NCBI GenBank assembly: GCA_015499995.1
Contig: JADNRV010000002.1
Span: 62,001-126,000, forward strand
Reading direction: 5' to 3'
DNA length: 64,000 nt
Source of the DNA: Flammula alnicola
Taxonomy: Eukaryota > Basidiomycota > Agaricomycetes > Agaricales > Strophariaceae
Within the stretch, counting starts at the first letter, position 1. Every line of letters begins with the position of its first letter. Below the pieces are notes generated by a model. The model had not been told where the DNA came from, searched no databases, and saw only the letters and a program-made list of their open reading frames with translations. Positions 34,800-46,900 of this stretch are shown here, in pieces. A program made the translations under genes and the position numbers.

Positions 34800-36043
34800 C
34801 GGCTTCGAGATTGCCGCCGCACAATTAGTGCTGCTTCTGCTTTTTAAATGTCCACTCAGGAGGGGGCCATTTACCAAGCTCCGGGACCAGACGGCAGTTA
34901 AAGAAGCTCAGTTCAAACCCATCTGGTATCTCATCACTTGACCCCAGATGGAGGCTCCTCGATCTCTTCGGCTTCAGTATTCGCCATTCTGGATGACCAC
35001 CTGATCTTTGCCAAACCTACGCCTCATCGTGACTCCTCCAGGTGATACGCCGACATCGGAATTCAGCTTTACAAGCTACTTTCAAAGACACCAAGAAACA
35101 TGTTAGCCTCGAGGCAGGGCTTATCAGCTCCGATGTCGTATGTATCTGAAGGCGTAGCTCTGGAGTCACATAGTTATCTCACGCTGACGATGAAGCAGCG
35201 GCTTCCGGGAGTGTCAGGGTGGTGCGATCGGTTGCCCCAGTATGTCCAACCAGACGATCCTTTTTTCGTTGATTTCTTTGGGGCTTCTTCACGACAGATA
35301 CGCTATTTCTCCACAGTACCAAAATTAGTTCTGCTAAATTTAAAAAAGCATGTTGAAGATTGTACACCAATGAAGCTTGCTCTTATCTGGCGAGTTCTAC
35401 GATATATCAATCGCATTCCCGTGAACCTCGTTCGATTTGCATCTGTGGGGCAGGCAGATGGCCAACTGCATGCCTCGCGATATCTCAACATTGCCCAAAC
35501 TTGACATGGGTGGATCCTCAAGATACGTCAGTCCTCCGGTTTTGCGGTCAAAAGGTTACAGCTGCTCGCAAAAAAATTGTTCCTACGACTACTGCGTCAT
35601 CGCCAAAATATGTCAAGTAGCCTCGTGTTGGGGGAGAAAATACGAGGTTTAAATTCAAATTCTTCCTCTCAAGCCTCGTCAGTTATAGGTTTTTAGTGCC
35701 CGGGACCTGCCTTTTATTCCCTCTTAAGCTTGACACTAACCTGTTTGGTATATTGATCAAGACGTTCAGCTCAGTGGGCCCCAGGAGCTTACTGTTCTGA
35801 TCCTAGTAGCGTTCTCCGAAAAGAGTAGAATTGAAAGTGGGAGTTTGGGGCCCAACATGCGTTTTCCGCGTTGCAGGGGTGGGGTGGGATGAGCGCAGCC
35901 AGGAAATGTTCAAAGCGTGAATAAAAGGCGCCTGACGTCATAGTTGCTAGACGCGTTCCACTGTCAGAGTCAGAGTCACGTTACGGAAATGAATAAAAGC
36001 GCGTCCGCTTCACTGCGCTGAAGCCTGTCTCCATATCCCGACA
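34800..36043. other. 1.2 kb intergenic region
   Basis: No convincing gene. An open frame at 35100-35504 (+) lacks family resemblance or splice support. The right end is the VTA1 promoter with a palindromic TGACGTCA at 35933-35940 and A/T-rich ATAAAAG elements near 35921 and 35993. Confidence 0.45.
35933..35940. promoter_or_regulatory. CRE/ATF-type palindrome
   Basis: Perfect TGACGTCA, the consensus for ATF/CREB bZIP factors, about 104 bases before the VTA1 start and adjacent to an ATAAAAGG element. Known as a stress-response site in fungi; use here is inferred. Confidence 0.4.
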
Positions 36044-37709
36044 ATGTCCACCTCCATCCTCGGCCTCCCTCCTATTCCTCCTGAGCTCAAGCCTATTTCT
36101 CCTTATATACAACGAGCAGAAGAACTCACAAAGCAGGACAAGATCATATCATACTGGTGTAAGTCAATATCGTTCACCGATTTTTCAGCTCGTCCTTACA
36201 TATGCAGGCGCATACTATGCTGCGCAGGTCGGAATCAGTCTCAAGGCTCACGGTAAAACTCCCCGCGACTTCCTCTTCGAACTCCTGGGCGTTCTGGAGC
36301 GGATGAAATCCGATATCGGTGCAAACGATGCTATCGACACTGAATCCGTCAGCTCTGCCTATGTCGAGAACTTTGCCTTGAAGGTGTTTGCAAATGCCGA
36401 CAACGAGGACCGCAGCGCTCATGCTACTAGGTGCGCAGAAACCATTCTCATCTACCGCACTTTCTTACCGTTGTTGCCGTAGATCTACCGCCAAAAAGTT
36501 CTTAGCCGCTGCAAACTTCCTCGAGATCCTCAAAACCTTTCCGAAAAGTGACGTTTCTGAATCGGTCAGTATGAAGAACCTGTCAATTAGACATAACTAT
36601 TTTCATACTATATTGTGTAGAATGAAGATAAGATTCGTTATGCCAAGTGGAAGGCAGCAGACATCGCCAAAGCTTTTCGCGAAGGTCGTAAACCTATCCC
36701 TGGTCCTCCTGGTTGGGCAGAAGAGCAAGAAGAACTCAAGGAAATTCTTCAACAAGAAGAGGAGCAGCAGCAAATCCCGTCTGCTCCTAGCTTTATTCCG
36801 ATTAACTCGTCCACCTCACCTCCTCACTTTATTGGCACTGGCACTTCGCCTCCTTCATCCCACGTGCATTCTTCCTCACCATCCAGGCGCTCTCCCACAT
36901 CCTCTTCTCCTCCCAAAATAGATCAGTTTAACATCGAGAGACCACATCCTGGATGGACAAGCGGAGGTGACGGCCCGCCTGAGAGCTGGAGCACGGCTGC
37001 TACTCCTGGCACCGAAATACCAGGTACCGACGCACCTGGAGTATATACCATCGGAACACCGACTCCAAGTACTGCTGGCTATGAATGGAAGCAAGATTCT
37101 CCAACAAGGAGTGGACGATCGGGCGAGAGGACAACTCGAGACGATACGAACCGGCCACGGAGTAATAGCGTCAATACCGTTGGTTCTAACAGCAGGAGAG
37201 AACATACACCATCGTCTTCTCCTCCAAAGAGCTCTTTCAAGTCAGGATCGCCAGATTCAGATAAGAGAGTGCGTTTTTCACCGTCGACTATTGGTTCTCC
37301 TCCGCCTTCTCCGAAACAAATACAGTCCGGGTCTCCAAAGGAATATCTCGGCCCATCAAGTATCTATGCACCTCCTCAACAACCGACACCACCTCCTACG
37401 GTCATCTACCCAACACAAGCCGCGCCTTCCTATCCTTCCGTAACGTCTCCTCCATCATTGCCACCCTCAACGTCTCCTCCTCGTTCGTATATCTATGCCC
37501 CGCCCCCACCGAACCAGACGTCGCCTACGCGAGCTTCAGCGAGATATGCGCCCCCACCTCCACCTCCACCTCCAGAGATCGAGTTGACACCAAGTACCAT
37601 TGCGAAAGCCCAGAAGCATTGCCGATTCGCGATCAGCGCGCTGGATTATGAAGATGCTGAGCAGGCTAAGAAGGAGCTGAGAGCTGCACTCACTCTTCTT
37701 GGAGGTTAG
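36044..37709 (+). CDS. VTA1: VTA1/LIP5-like regulator of the ESCRT ATPase Vps4
   Basis: Acts at endosomes, binding and stimulating Vps4 during multivesicular-body formation. Exon 1 starts with MSTSILGLPPIPPELKPI. The N-terminal tandem MIT-like helices follow: YIQRAEELTKQDKIISYW, CAYYAAQVGISLKAHG, LFELLGVLERMKSDIG, AANFLEILKTFP, and YAKWKAADIAKAFREGR. Three GT-AG introns (near 36159, 36430 and 36567) join cleanly. A long Pro/Ser-rich linker follows. The C-terminal Vta1/SBP1/LIP5 (VSL) segment AQKHCRFAISALDYEDAEQA ends KELRAALTLLGG before the TAG at 37707-37709. This is the region that dimerises and binds Vps4. The linker is longer than in yeast Vta1. No frame breaks. Confidence 0.92.
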
Positions 37710-37982
37710 GGATGTTTAACTGTTATCTTTGTATTTTTTATTTTTCCTCTTCTATTTTGTTTCGTCGGTCCTCTCAATAGCTCAAGTTGTGATGCACGTA
37801 GTAAGTCTGTATGCACATGTACACTCATATCCCATTTTTAAGGACTGCTTAATTCATTTTCATCTACCTCTCATGTGCGACTATCTTTCTAGCGTTCGAA
37901 CTTCATTATATTTGATTTCCTTTCATAAATCATCATCATGTCTATTCCTACTACAATCACAACTGCAATCGCAAATGAAAGA

Positions 37983-40792
37983 TCACGCATCAGTGCTCGC
38001 CCTTGCTGCCAGCTCCTCTAGCTCACGAATCTTATCCCTGACCGATCCAGCGCGAGGAGCAGAGGGTGAAGAAATGTGAACACCATTGGGAACGGAAATA
38101 TGCTTTTCAGGGCTTCGGTCACATGGAGGTGCATGGTTGTCTGGAGACTGAAGCGTATCTGTTTGGGGCAAACGCTCACGTCCAGGTGTAGTCGGTGTTT
38201 TCCAGTGTGGTCGTTGGACACATGCGTTGGGTAGCTCAACTCCGGAAATGGCATTCCGCTGTTGAGTTGGATCTTTTGGCGGGATCGGCATTTTTTGAGA
38301 TTGTATTGATGCAGGATCTCCTTTCGCATTTGTATCACAGGTGCGCACTCTCTGCGTGTTTTTGGCGGATGCTGGACTGTCTGCGTCGGATGCCCTGTTT
38401 TCTTGGGTGATTGGAGTCGGCAATCGCGACGAAGCGGATGATTGGCGTTCCCAGTCAGACGACGGTGCCGCCTGCGGCGTATCTGAGGCCGGTTTAGATG
38501 ATCCAGGAGCTTCAGTTGGACAAGCGAAAGACAAATCCATGTCCGGCTTGTCCGCGAGAGGTCGGTCTTGTGGGTCAACTTCCGTCAAGATGGTGTCGGC
38601 TCTCGCGGTCTGGCGTTCCAAGTACTTCTCCTCGACGCGAGCGGCGAAGTTATTAGATTTTCGGCGATTTTCTGTCGTTATCGTTCGCGAGTCATGATGA
38701 GTTCCTGGTGCATGATATACCTCGTTCATAGGTGTTTCTTGACCCTGCTTCTCGAAGAATTGCTCAGCTGCCCGGTCAAGGTTCTCCTGTAATGACGAAT
38801 AATATAAGTCTGCGAATCGGGGAGCACTCTCGCAATCTTCCACGTCTGTCCGTGCGGATGCGATGGCGTGTCGAACCACTTCGTCGGTGTCGCTGTGTAT
38901 GGAAATATTTCCTGAACCTTCCTCTTCCCTTTCAGAACTATAGTCGTCGTCCTCATTGTCTATATCTGTTTCCATTTCACTGTCTTCGGCGTCCGTTCTT
39001 GATTCTAAGTCGGAAACATAGTCGTATGATCCGGAAGAAGATCGATTTGCTTCAGCTGGAGCAGATATAGACGTTGGAAATGGGGGGTCAATGGATAGGA
39101 AGTTAATTATCTCTAGTGGTAAAGAGGCGTGGATACCCGTATCTGTCGGAAGTAGAGTGCCCGCACTGATGGTTACTTGAATAGTGTAGGAAACTTGAAG
39201 AAGTTTGCCCCGTGGAATTGAAAGCGCGTCTGGCTGCACAGAGATTTAGGCTGCATTAAAGAACTGGATAAAAGGAGGAGAAATACCGGAATTAAAATGT
39301 GATGCGAAAACATCTGCGACTCGCCAGGGGCGACGCCTGACCACCACCCTTTCGCACTCGCGTGCCTTCGGATTCCTCGTTCACCCATCAACAGGGTGGA
39401 CTGGGCGACCTGTTTCGTTGTCATCGATGCTAGAAAGGCATTTGGATCTGTATCATCCTGTCTTTCGCCATGCGATGTCTTAGGCTTGTGTCTGGGCTTG
39501 AATACGGTTGTTGATCGTAATAGTTCAAGAGACAAATTCTTCAAGGCTTTCTTCGAGTTGTTAACCACCTTAATGCTGACATGGCAAAACTGGCCTGCAA
39601 TCCAATGTAATCGGTGCAATGACGCAGTAAGATAGATCTGGCCGCCTGAGCCCATGCGCAAGTCTTCCGATACGGTGACTTGAAGGGGGCGCGAAGTAGG
39701 GGCGAGCACTACAGAAGGATTTAGGCGCGGCCAGATGCTGCAGTCACGGTAAAAATGCGAGATAGATTTTTTTCCAGAAACGGAGTCCTTAATCCTGAGA
39801 GAGCTACAGAAATTGTTCAGCAGTTCGACAGAAGAAATGAAGAATAAACGAAGTACAGACACCATGGCAATATAACGAACAGAAAGTCCAGATTGAGTCT
39901 CCATCCGTCCTTTGGGTACCTCATGCTCAGAGGAAGGCGTGAGGTGGAAGACAAACGGAAAAGAGTGGATCCCTTCAGTAGAGTTTGCAAAACCTTCTTC
40001 GTCTGGTTCAGAAGAGTAGAGACTATTCAAATCGCAGACAACCTCGGAGAGCGGAGCAGAACATTGATAGAAGGTAAAACGTTTTTCCTCGTTATCGACG
40101 CTCTCGAACCCGATAACCCTGATCTTTCCTCCAGAAATCAAGATAGGCAGGTTTTTCTTTTGGCATTTCCATACGCGAACCTTGATATGGCCCTGAAGAT
40201 TACCACCTTCCACGCATATGTCATTTTCCAGGAAGATGTCGACATCTACCCGGGATCGGGATCTCGCTTGTTCCAATGCGACGCCTTCCTCCTTTCCAGC
40301 GGAGCACTGTTCGGGAAATGGAAGGAGCACCGCGCCTGACTTCAAACGCGAGCTCGCATTTCCAAGGATTGTTTTGAGTTCGACAGAGTCCCGATATTGA
40401 TCAGCACCAGTAGCGAGGGAAATAGATTCTAGAGGGACCTCCAATCCGTCTTCATGACGGAGATCCGGGAAGAATGACTCTGAGCCGAGACTAGTAGAGT
40501 TACTTGGGTGTGCTCGGAGGCCTGGGTTCTCCACGACATGAATGGACCTTTCCTCCGCGCTTGAGGTATCGGCATCAGGGTCAGGTAGGATTGAAGTAGA
40601 TCTGGTAGAAATTGACGACAGCCCGCTGCCAGAAGATATAGTAGATTGTATTCCGAAACCGTGATCAGATTGGGTATCGGAAACAGGAGACCTAGAGATT
40701 GTGCTGACGGTGCCATTGACGGTGTCTGCAGGAAATAATTCAATCCCTAATCCAGATGAGAGGTCCGTAGTTATCCTTGAGGAGGTTGACAT
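37983..40792 (-). CDS. Arrestin-like protein
   Basis: Likely member of the fungal arrestin-related (ART/alpha-arrestin) group, which in yeast links membrane cargo to ubiquitin ligases. Start at 40792 (MSTSSRITTDLSSG). A Ser/Thr-rich N-terminus precedes the arrestin N-domain: VDVDIFLENDICVEGGNLQG, HIKVRVWKC, IRVIGFESV, and SFPFVFHLTPSSEHE near 39950. The C-domain has HWIAGQFCHVSIKVVNNSKK, then a linker to KGWWSGVAPGESQMFSH. An intron at about 39230-39290 leads into LLQVSYTIQVTI and LPLEIINFLSI. The C-terminal 330 residues are acidic, then Ser/Pro-rich, ending in a short coiled coil (VRDKIRELEELAARAS). Two introns, no frame breaks. I see no PPxY motif in the tail, which classical ARTs use to bind Rsp5. 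Confidence 0.8.
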
Positions 40793-40965
40793 AAGTAGAT
40801 AGGAGGTATAGATTTGACAATGCTTTGGTTCAAGGACACGACTGAACTGAATTTCCGAGGTCGCGGAGCCGTTGTTTGTAACGGCTATTGTAGACAATTA
40901 ATTGCACCGCCACCATCAAAACTTGGTTTGGTCTTCAGCCTCGTCTTATTTCACGACTCCCCAGC

Positions 40966-42068
40966 ATGTCGGACAAAAATGCCCGGACGATATCCAACCC
41001 TTCAAACCGCGCAAAACCAAAAGAGAGCAAGGAGAAAAAGGTCGTTTTCAAAGGCGTCTTGGACAGCCCGTTCCGCATCCAATGGTACAACTACTTTCAT
41101 CCCGACCATTATCAGCTGATGCCGATCGTCTAACAGGCCTTCAGTCCCCCTGAACCTACAAAACAGTATCATGGCCTATATGCTAGAGCTTCTAGAAGGC
41201 GCTTCAGATTATCACTATAAGCGCTGTGCTTCAAGTCGAAAACGCAAACGAGCCGTCAACTCTGCAGACACCTCGCAAAGGAACAAGGCTCGAAAATTGG
41301 ATAAGAATGGATCCAGATCACCAAATGATATGGATCTTTCTGAACCAAGTCCCACTGTGTCCAATCAGGCTGCAGGTCCTAGTCTGACGCCCAATGTTCC
41401 GTCGAATCAGAACCGCGGCTCCAGCGATGCTGTCGCGGAAGATGTTGGCGATGAACCACCGCTTCTGATGCGTCACTTATTATATGGAATCAATGCTGTT
41501 ACCAAAAGGCTGGAGATTCAAGCTCATAACGCCCGCCGTCCAGCCATTATCACCGTCCCAGAACCACCAACAGCACCTCCAAAGCTCTTAAAATATATCT
41601 TCGTTTGTCGAGCTGATGTGGACCCCGCGTTGTTGATAAACCATCTACCTCATCTTGTAGCAGCCTATAATTCAACACATCCAAGCGAACATGTCAAACT
41701 TGTCCCTCTCCCACAGGGATCCGAGCTTGCTCTTGCTCAAGTGCTAGGTATCCGTCGAGTCACAGTCTTGGCTATTGATGTAAGATATTTAAATGTGTGC
41801 ACGAGACTTTACTGAAGCATTGATACAGATAGATTATCCTGACGATCCAAGACTAAAGTCGATGCTGGAACCAGTACCGATCCTTACTGCTTCTTGGCTT
41901 TCTCAGTCAAAGTCTAGCCCATCTCTCGTACCGACGCATATCAAACATCTTCGTACAACGGCTCCCAAGGACATGAAAGAGGCTAAAGAGTCACGAGTTC
42001 AGGGAAGAGCTGTGGCCAAGCAGAAAAAGCTCGCGCAAAAGTCTGTAGCGGCTTCGAATAAATCATGA
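40966..42068 (+). CDS. POP3-like RNase P/MRP subunit
   Basis: Probable protein subunit of nuclear RNase P / RNase MRP, involved in tRNA 5' processing and rRNA maturation. Exon 1 begins MSDKNARTISNPSN and has KVVFKGVLDSPFRIQWP across the first intron (about 41085-41133), the Pop3 signature region. LELLEGASDYHYKR follows, then a Lys/Ser-rich insert. A central alpha/beta part is YIFVCRADVDPALLINHLP, LVPLPQGSELALAQVLGIRR, and VTVLAID. After intron 2 (about 41779-41829) IDYPDDPRLKSMLEPVP leads to a basic tail ending at the TGA at 42066-42068. Frame is intact. It shares a 170-base upstream region with the divergently transcribed arrestin gene. Assignment is by pattern recognition. Confidence 0.7.
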
Positions 42069-42347
42069 CGATAATGCAGACTGCCCGGCTCTTCTGACGT
42101 CTTAAACAACTCGTCATGTATATATTCTTGAATGCAAAGTGCAACTACCAGTGAGAAAAGTTGCTCTTCTGGTGTAAATGCTTAGAGCAGATACGAATTT
42201 AAGTAGTTGGAATGCATTGTTTTATTTAATGTTTTACAGAAATCACGACGCGTCACAGATCACGAGACGAGCGTGTCACAGTGTTGCCCGCAAATGGGCA
42301 TAGGCTTTGAATAAGTTATTTCCCATTTGCTTCCTCACATTACCGTC

Positions 42348-43880
42348 ATGTTCGTGGCAATCGTTGGCACGCGTTTCTCGGGAAAATCAAGCATCGAGAA
42401 CTATTTAATCTCGTCGAAAGGATTCACATCAGTCAGGATCATCCAATCTGACTCTGATCTGGGAGGGTTTGAGGAGAAATTTGAGGTACACAGTCTATTT
42501 CAACTTATGGCGATGCTTCAACGCCGAGTGCTCTCTATATAGGTTCTGCGATCGGGTACAAGCTTGCCACTGGATATAAAGAATATTCGTGACTTTTCAG
42601 AAAGGAAGGAAGCAAATGTTATATCGAAGCATCTGTCTTTCTTATCTATGAGCCCGCTTCCTTCACCGGCTCCAACAACAACTACGAGTCTTGATCGTCA
42701 AACCCTGTGTTTTCCTAGTGCTGCAGACCTACTGAAATACGTTACTGAAAACTGGAGGGAAAACTTTGTGACAGCGGATCTTTCTACAAGAGAATTGATT
42801 GATCCCTTTATTCGTCGCCCTTTCTTTTTTCTCCTCAGCTCTGACGCCCCTCTATTGGAACGATACAAGCGCTCAAAAAGGTGGACTCAGTTCCTTTGGT
42901 CCTGAGGAGTTCTAACGAATTATATCTGTGCATAGCTTTCTCAATATATCACTCGAAGACTTCATTCGAGAGGACGATCGGATTGTTTTTGGGGATCCTC
43001 ATTCAACTTTATCGAAGGCGGCGTCTTTGCAAAATCTCGGGGATCTTGTTAATATCCAAGTCATTAACTCGCATACCTCACTTCAAGGTCTATATTCACA
43101 CCTTGATCACATCGATTTGTTGCATCCTGAACACCTCAGACCGAGTTGGGATGCATATTTCATGGTCTGTCTAAAATCTGCATGTAAACGTTCGCACTGA
43201 CTTAATCGAACCTTCGATAGACTTTAGCATCTCTTGCATCTCGTCGCTCGAACTGTATGAAACGGCGCGTAGGAGCCATTCTAGTCCGTGAAAACCGCGT
43301 CCTCGCTACGGGGTATGCTTAGCTCCATAGCCTGAAAATGGTTGTGGATGATGACTATTTTTCCAGATACAATGGTACCCCACGCGGCCTCACCAATTGC
43401 AATGAGGGTGGCTGTTCTCATTGTAACGGAACACTGGATGCCCGAGGCAAATCAGAAGAGTGTCTCTGTCTTCACGCTGAGGAAAATGCACTGCTCGAAG
43501 CAGGAAGGGAGAGGGTGGGCAATGACTGTGTGTTGTATTGCAACACGTAAGCCTCGTTTCTTCCGGGCTACTTTTGATTCATCACTGACATGCTAGTAGG
43601 TGTCCGTGTCTCAAGTGTACTGTCAAAATCATTCAAACAGGTGTCAAGACAGTTGTCTATAATTTGACTTACAAAGTGTCAGTTTCTATTCATTACATCG
43701 GGATTATACCATTTCTGACCAGCAAGCAGTGATGATGCCTCAGCTTCATTATTCAAAGAGGCAGGAGTTCAGCTTCGGAGATATGACCCAAATAGCAGGT
43801 TTCGGTTACTGCCTGCAGAAGACGAAGGACTAGTTTCTGTGACTTCTGAAGTAGAGTTCGACCGTGATACAATTACATAG
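42348..43880 (+). CDS. DCD1: dCMP (deoxycytidylate) deaminase
   Basis: Zinc enzyme that converts dCMP to dUMP, feeding thymidylate synthesis. The N-terminal part begins MFVAIVGTRFSGKSSIENYL, a P-loop-like kinase-fold extension as in fungal Dcd1. VLRSGTSLPLDIKNI and SFLNISLEDFIRED follow. The deaminase domain has CMKRRVGAILVRENRVLATGYNG over two exons (quoted here in part), then TNCNEGGCSHCNGT, LHAEENALLEAG (Zn-ligand His and catalytic Glu) and CPCLKCTVKIIQTG (two Zn-ligand Cys). Six introns; all join in frame to a TAG at 43878-43880. The intron at about 42881-42938 has a weak GTGGAC donor but a good CTAAC branch site. Complete and in a normal order; no frame breaks. Confidence 0.92.
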
Positions 43881-43910
43881 AATTGATCTAAAATATTATT
43901 GGAGTAAATG

Positions 43911-46900
43911 CTAGTCCAAACTTTTCAAGATGATAGTTGCATTCCGCGCGATATCCCAAGCGGGGTTCATCATGAAGCCCATGATAGGGTTTATGTCAGT
44001 TGTTGTTGATGTCAAGAGTAACCACACAGAGTCGGGATTAGTCTTTCCAGCTTGGACGTAAAGATCAATAGCGCATTGCTGTAATTCTTCATGTGCCCGA
44101 GCTGATAAAAACCTCCGGAAGGACGTGATGACTTCCCAGAAAGACACCTCATGTTCATGGACTCCTTTGAGGGCGAATGTCATTGTCCTGAGAAGAGATC
44201 GGTACAATCGATGAGAGTGGCTATAGGCTGACTCGGACCCAACGCCTGTCTTGTCACGTCTTGTAAGGGCGCTTGTTTTCTCCCCTACTTCTAAATCCCG
44301 CAACATCAAACGAAACTTGGGCCAGATGTCGTCCCACACTCTCCTGAACATAGAATCTCCAACGTGCCTTGCCAATGCCTCTGCCAAACCCGCGGCTGCG
44401 CTGACGACGAAGGTTTCGTGGTCTACCAAGCGGTTCAAGATGAATGGCCAAGCTGAGTGAATGGAAGGAAGAAGCGCGGATTCAGGCAAGACGGGGACGG
44501 AAGAGGTAAGCAAATTTAAGATCCTGGCGCGAATGACCGGAGAATCATGAGTCAAGAAGTATATGGACCGAGAAACGATTTGTTTGGTCAGTGCCTGTAT
44601 TGCTGTCGGTGGCGGTTCATCGTTGGATGCAGGTTCGACATTCGTGAAGGTTTCTTCTGATTCTTGGCCGTCTTCGATCTTGTCTTCGGTAGACTTGTTT
44701 TTGCCCCATGCCTTTCGAGGTGCAGGGCCATAATCAGTGTCGTCGGCTTCCTGAGACGAATCTTCGAACCGCCGAGGGAGAAAATCAAAGAAGTCGTCCA
44801 GAGAAGGCTTATGGAACCCAGCTCGGGGAATTGTCGACGAGTCTGAGGTTTCGACTGGGGTTGTTCTGGCCTCCATTTCAATAACTTTGATAACTTCCGT
44901 CAACACTTCGATAAGTCCATCAACGATTATCCCATAACCATGGAATTCGTCAAGCCGATCAAAACATTCTTCAACAACGTCTCCTGCCTTTTCAACGATA
45001 TCGGCTCCCACTAGACGGACCATGACACCGAGAACTTTGGTTGCATCGATGTCGAGCCATCGCTGTGTTAGGCGGCGCGAGACTGAGTCGAGGACGTAGT
45101 CAAAGTTGGAGAGCAATAGATTGGAAGGGGATGCGTATGATGTGGCAACAGTGACAAAGTTCAAAGTTGCAAGAGCGGTCGATGAAAGAAAAGAGACAGG
45201 AGACACAAGTGAATGTAGCACAGGATATAGAGTGTGGATGAACAATGAACTGAAATGACTTTGTGCAATACTCGCTGTGATAGCGATAAGCTGGAGGCAA
45301 AGTGCCCTGTGAATGATAGGCTGGTGTGTCATCTTCGTTGGTTTTGGGTTGGAGATTTGCGTAAGCTTGAGTGTTTCGTGAAGAGGGATAATTCCTGTGC
45401 GATGCTGGACCAAGAAGGGCGTTTCCTCTTCTGTGTTCTGCAGGGTCTCTTTGCTGGGGGTAGATATAAAGTCTGATTGGTCCCATATCTCCGCGATACT
45501 CTTGGCCAACGTTCGGGCCTGTTTCTCTAGCCGCTTGCTACATCGCCTGGCCGAAAATGCGGCAGAGCGCCCCTCAAAAAGAGATATGCCCACGATTCCT
45601 TCTAATAGCCTACACGCACACCAAAGAGCTGCAACTGATGTCGAACTCGTCGCAGATCGACCTAAATTAACAAACCACTCTACGGCAAAAAGACAAGAAT
45701 CGCCACCTGCAGTGCCCAATGAATGGAACATGCTTTTCAAAGAATCTCGAGTTTCGGAAGACGAGATGTTCTTGAACACCAAATCGGGGAAGTTAATCCA
45801 CTGTGATATCTCTGGATTGTTTTCCAGGGCTAGTTGTGCTCCGGAAGTGTGTGTAACTATAACCGGAGGTTCCATAAATTCCAGGACTGACAATAAACTT
45901 CCGCCCCATTTCTCGATTCCTCCGGTGGGGCCTAAGAGTTTACCGATGCCTTTACCGATGACAGAAAGCGTTGCCGGAGCATCTTGATACGACGCAAGAC
46001 GACAAACGGCGTCTATCAGACCAGCAGCATGCGCGACTCTAGCATCAGATTGAGTGGATAGCAGCCGAGGAAGGGCTGAAAGGTTGTCTCCTAGATTCTT
46101 CAACAGGGTGTGTTGTAGCAGAATTTGAGCATCAGAAGGGGTGGTTAAGAGCTCCGTCAAGGATCGACGAGCTTCCGAAGAGATCGATGGATAGTCGGAC
46201 AGGGAAAGGGACAAAAGAAAGGAGAGGAGGAGTGGTTGTGTTTGAGGGAGCGTTAGCGATGTCGACCTTATTAAAGCTGCAGAGAAATTTGAGAGTGCTA
46301 GAAGAGCTGACGGGGTAGGGTGGGATAGAAGAGGTGTTAGAGTATTGATCGCAATGTGCAACTGGGTAGCGGTCCCGCGTAGCCATGATTCGGTTCTCTG
46401 GGTGCCATAGGACTTTTGCTTGTCGAACGGTGGATTTTGCACCGGTTCCTCTGAGTTGATGAGGTCATCAAGGTCGCGGATGCGTCGCAGTGCACCGTGT
46501 TTTATACAAATCTCGTCTCCGATCGCCTTGGTCACAGCAACTTGCATGACCTTCAGGCCACGACTGACAATCTCTCCGTTTGCCCAACCTTTGCCTTGGG
46601 GAAGACCGAGGCAGATCTTGGTCATGGTGCTAATTACGCCGGGCAGCACAGCAGGAATTAATGGGTCTGGAAGATATAAATCGATCAAGAAGAACGTAAC
46701 TTCCAGGGATGCGCGTTGTAATGGAATGTGTCGTGATGAGGTTGAAGTCATAACAGAATCTAAGGTTTGTCCGACGACAGGGACGAAGCTTGAGCTCTGG
46801 GTGTGTTCTTGGAGTTCGAGTAAACGGTCCTTCGCTTCACTTGGGAGGATAGACCTTTTCGTAGCTTCCTGCGCTGTCCGCGGACGTAGAAGAGTAATAA

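Noticed and set aside
35100..35504. 134-residue plus-strand frame in the large gap before VTA1
   Set aside because: No family resemblance, no splice structure and no clear promoter; could be an exon, but not supportable.
42881..42938. Frameshift in dCMP deaminase
   Set aside because: The segment removes cleanly as an intron with a weak GTGGAC donor, a CTAAC branch site and an AG acceptor, and the joined frame is correct.
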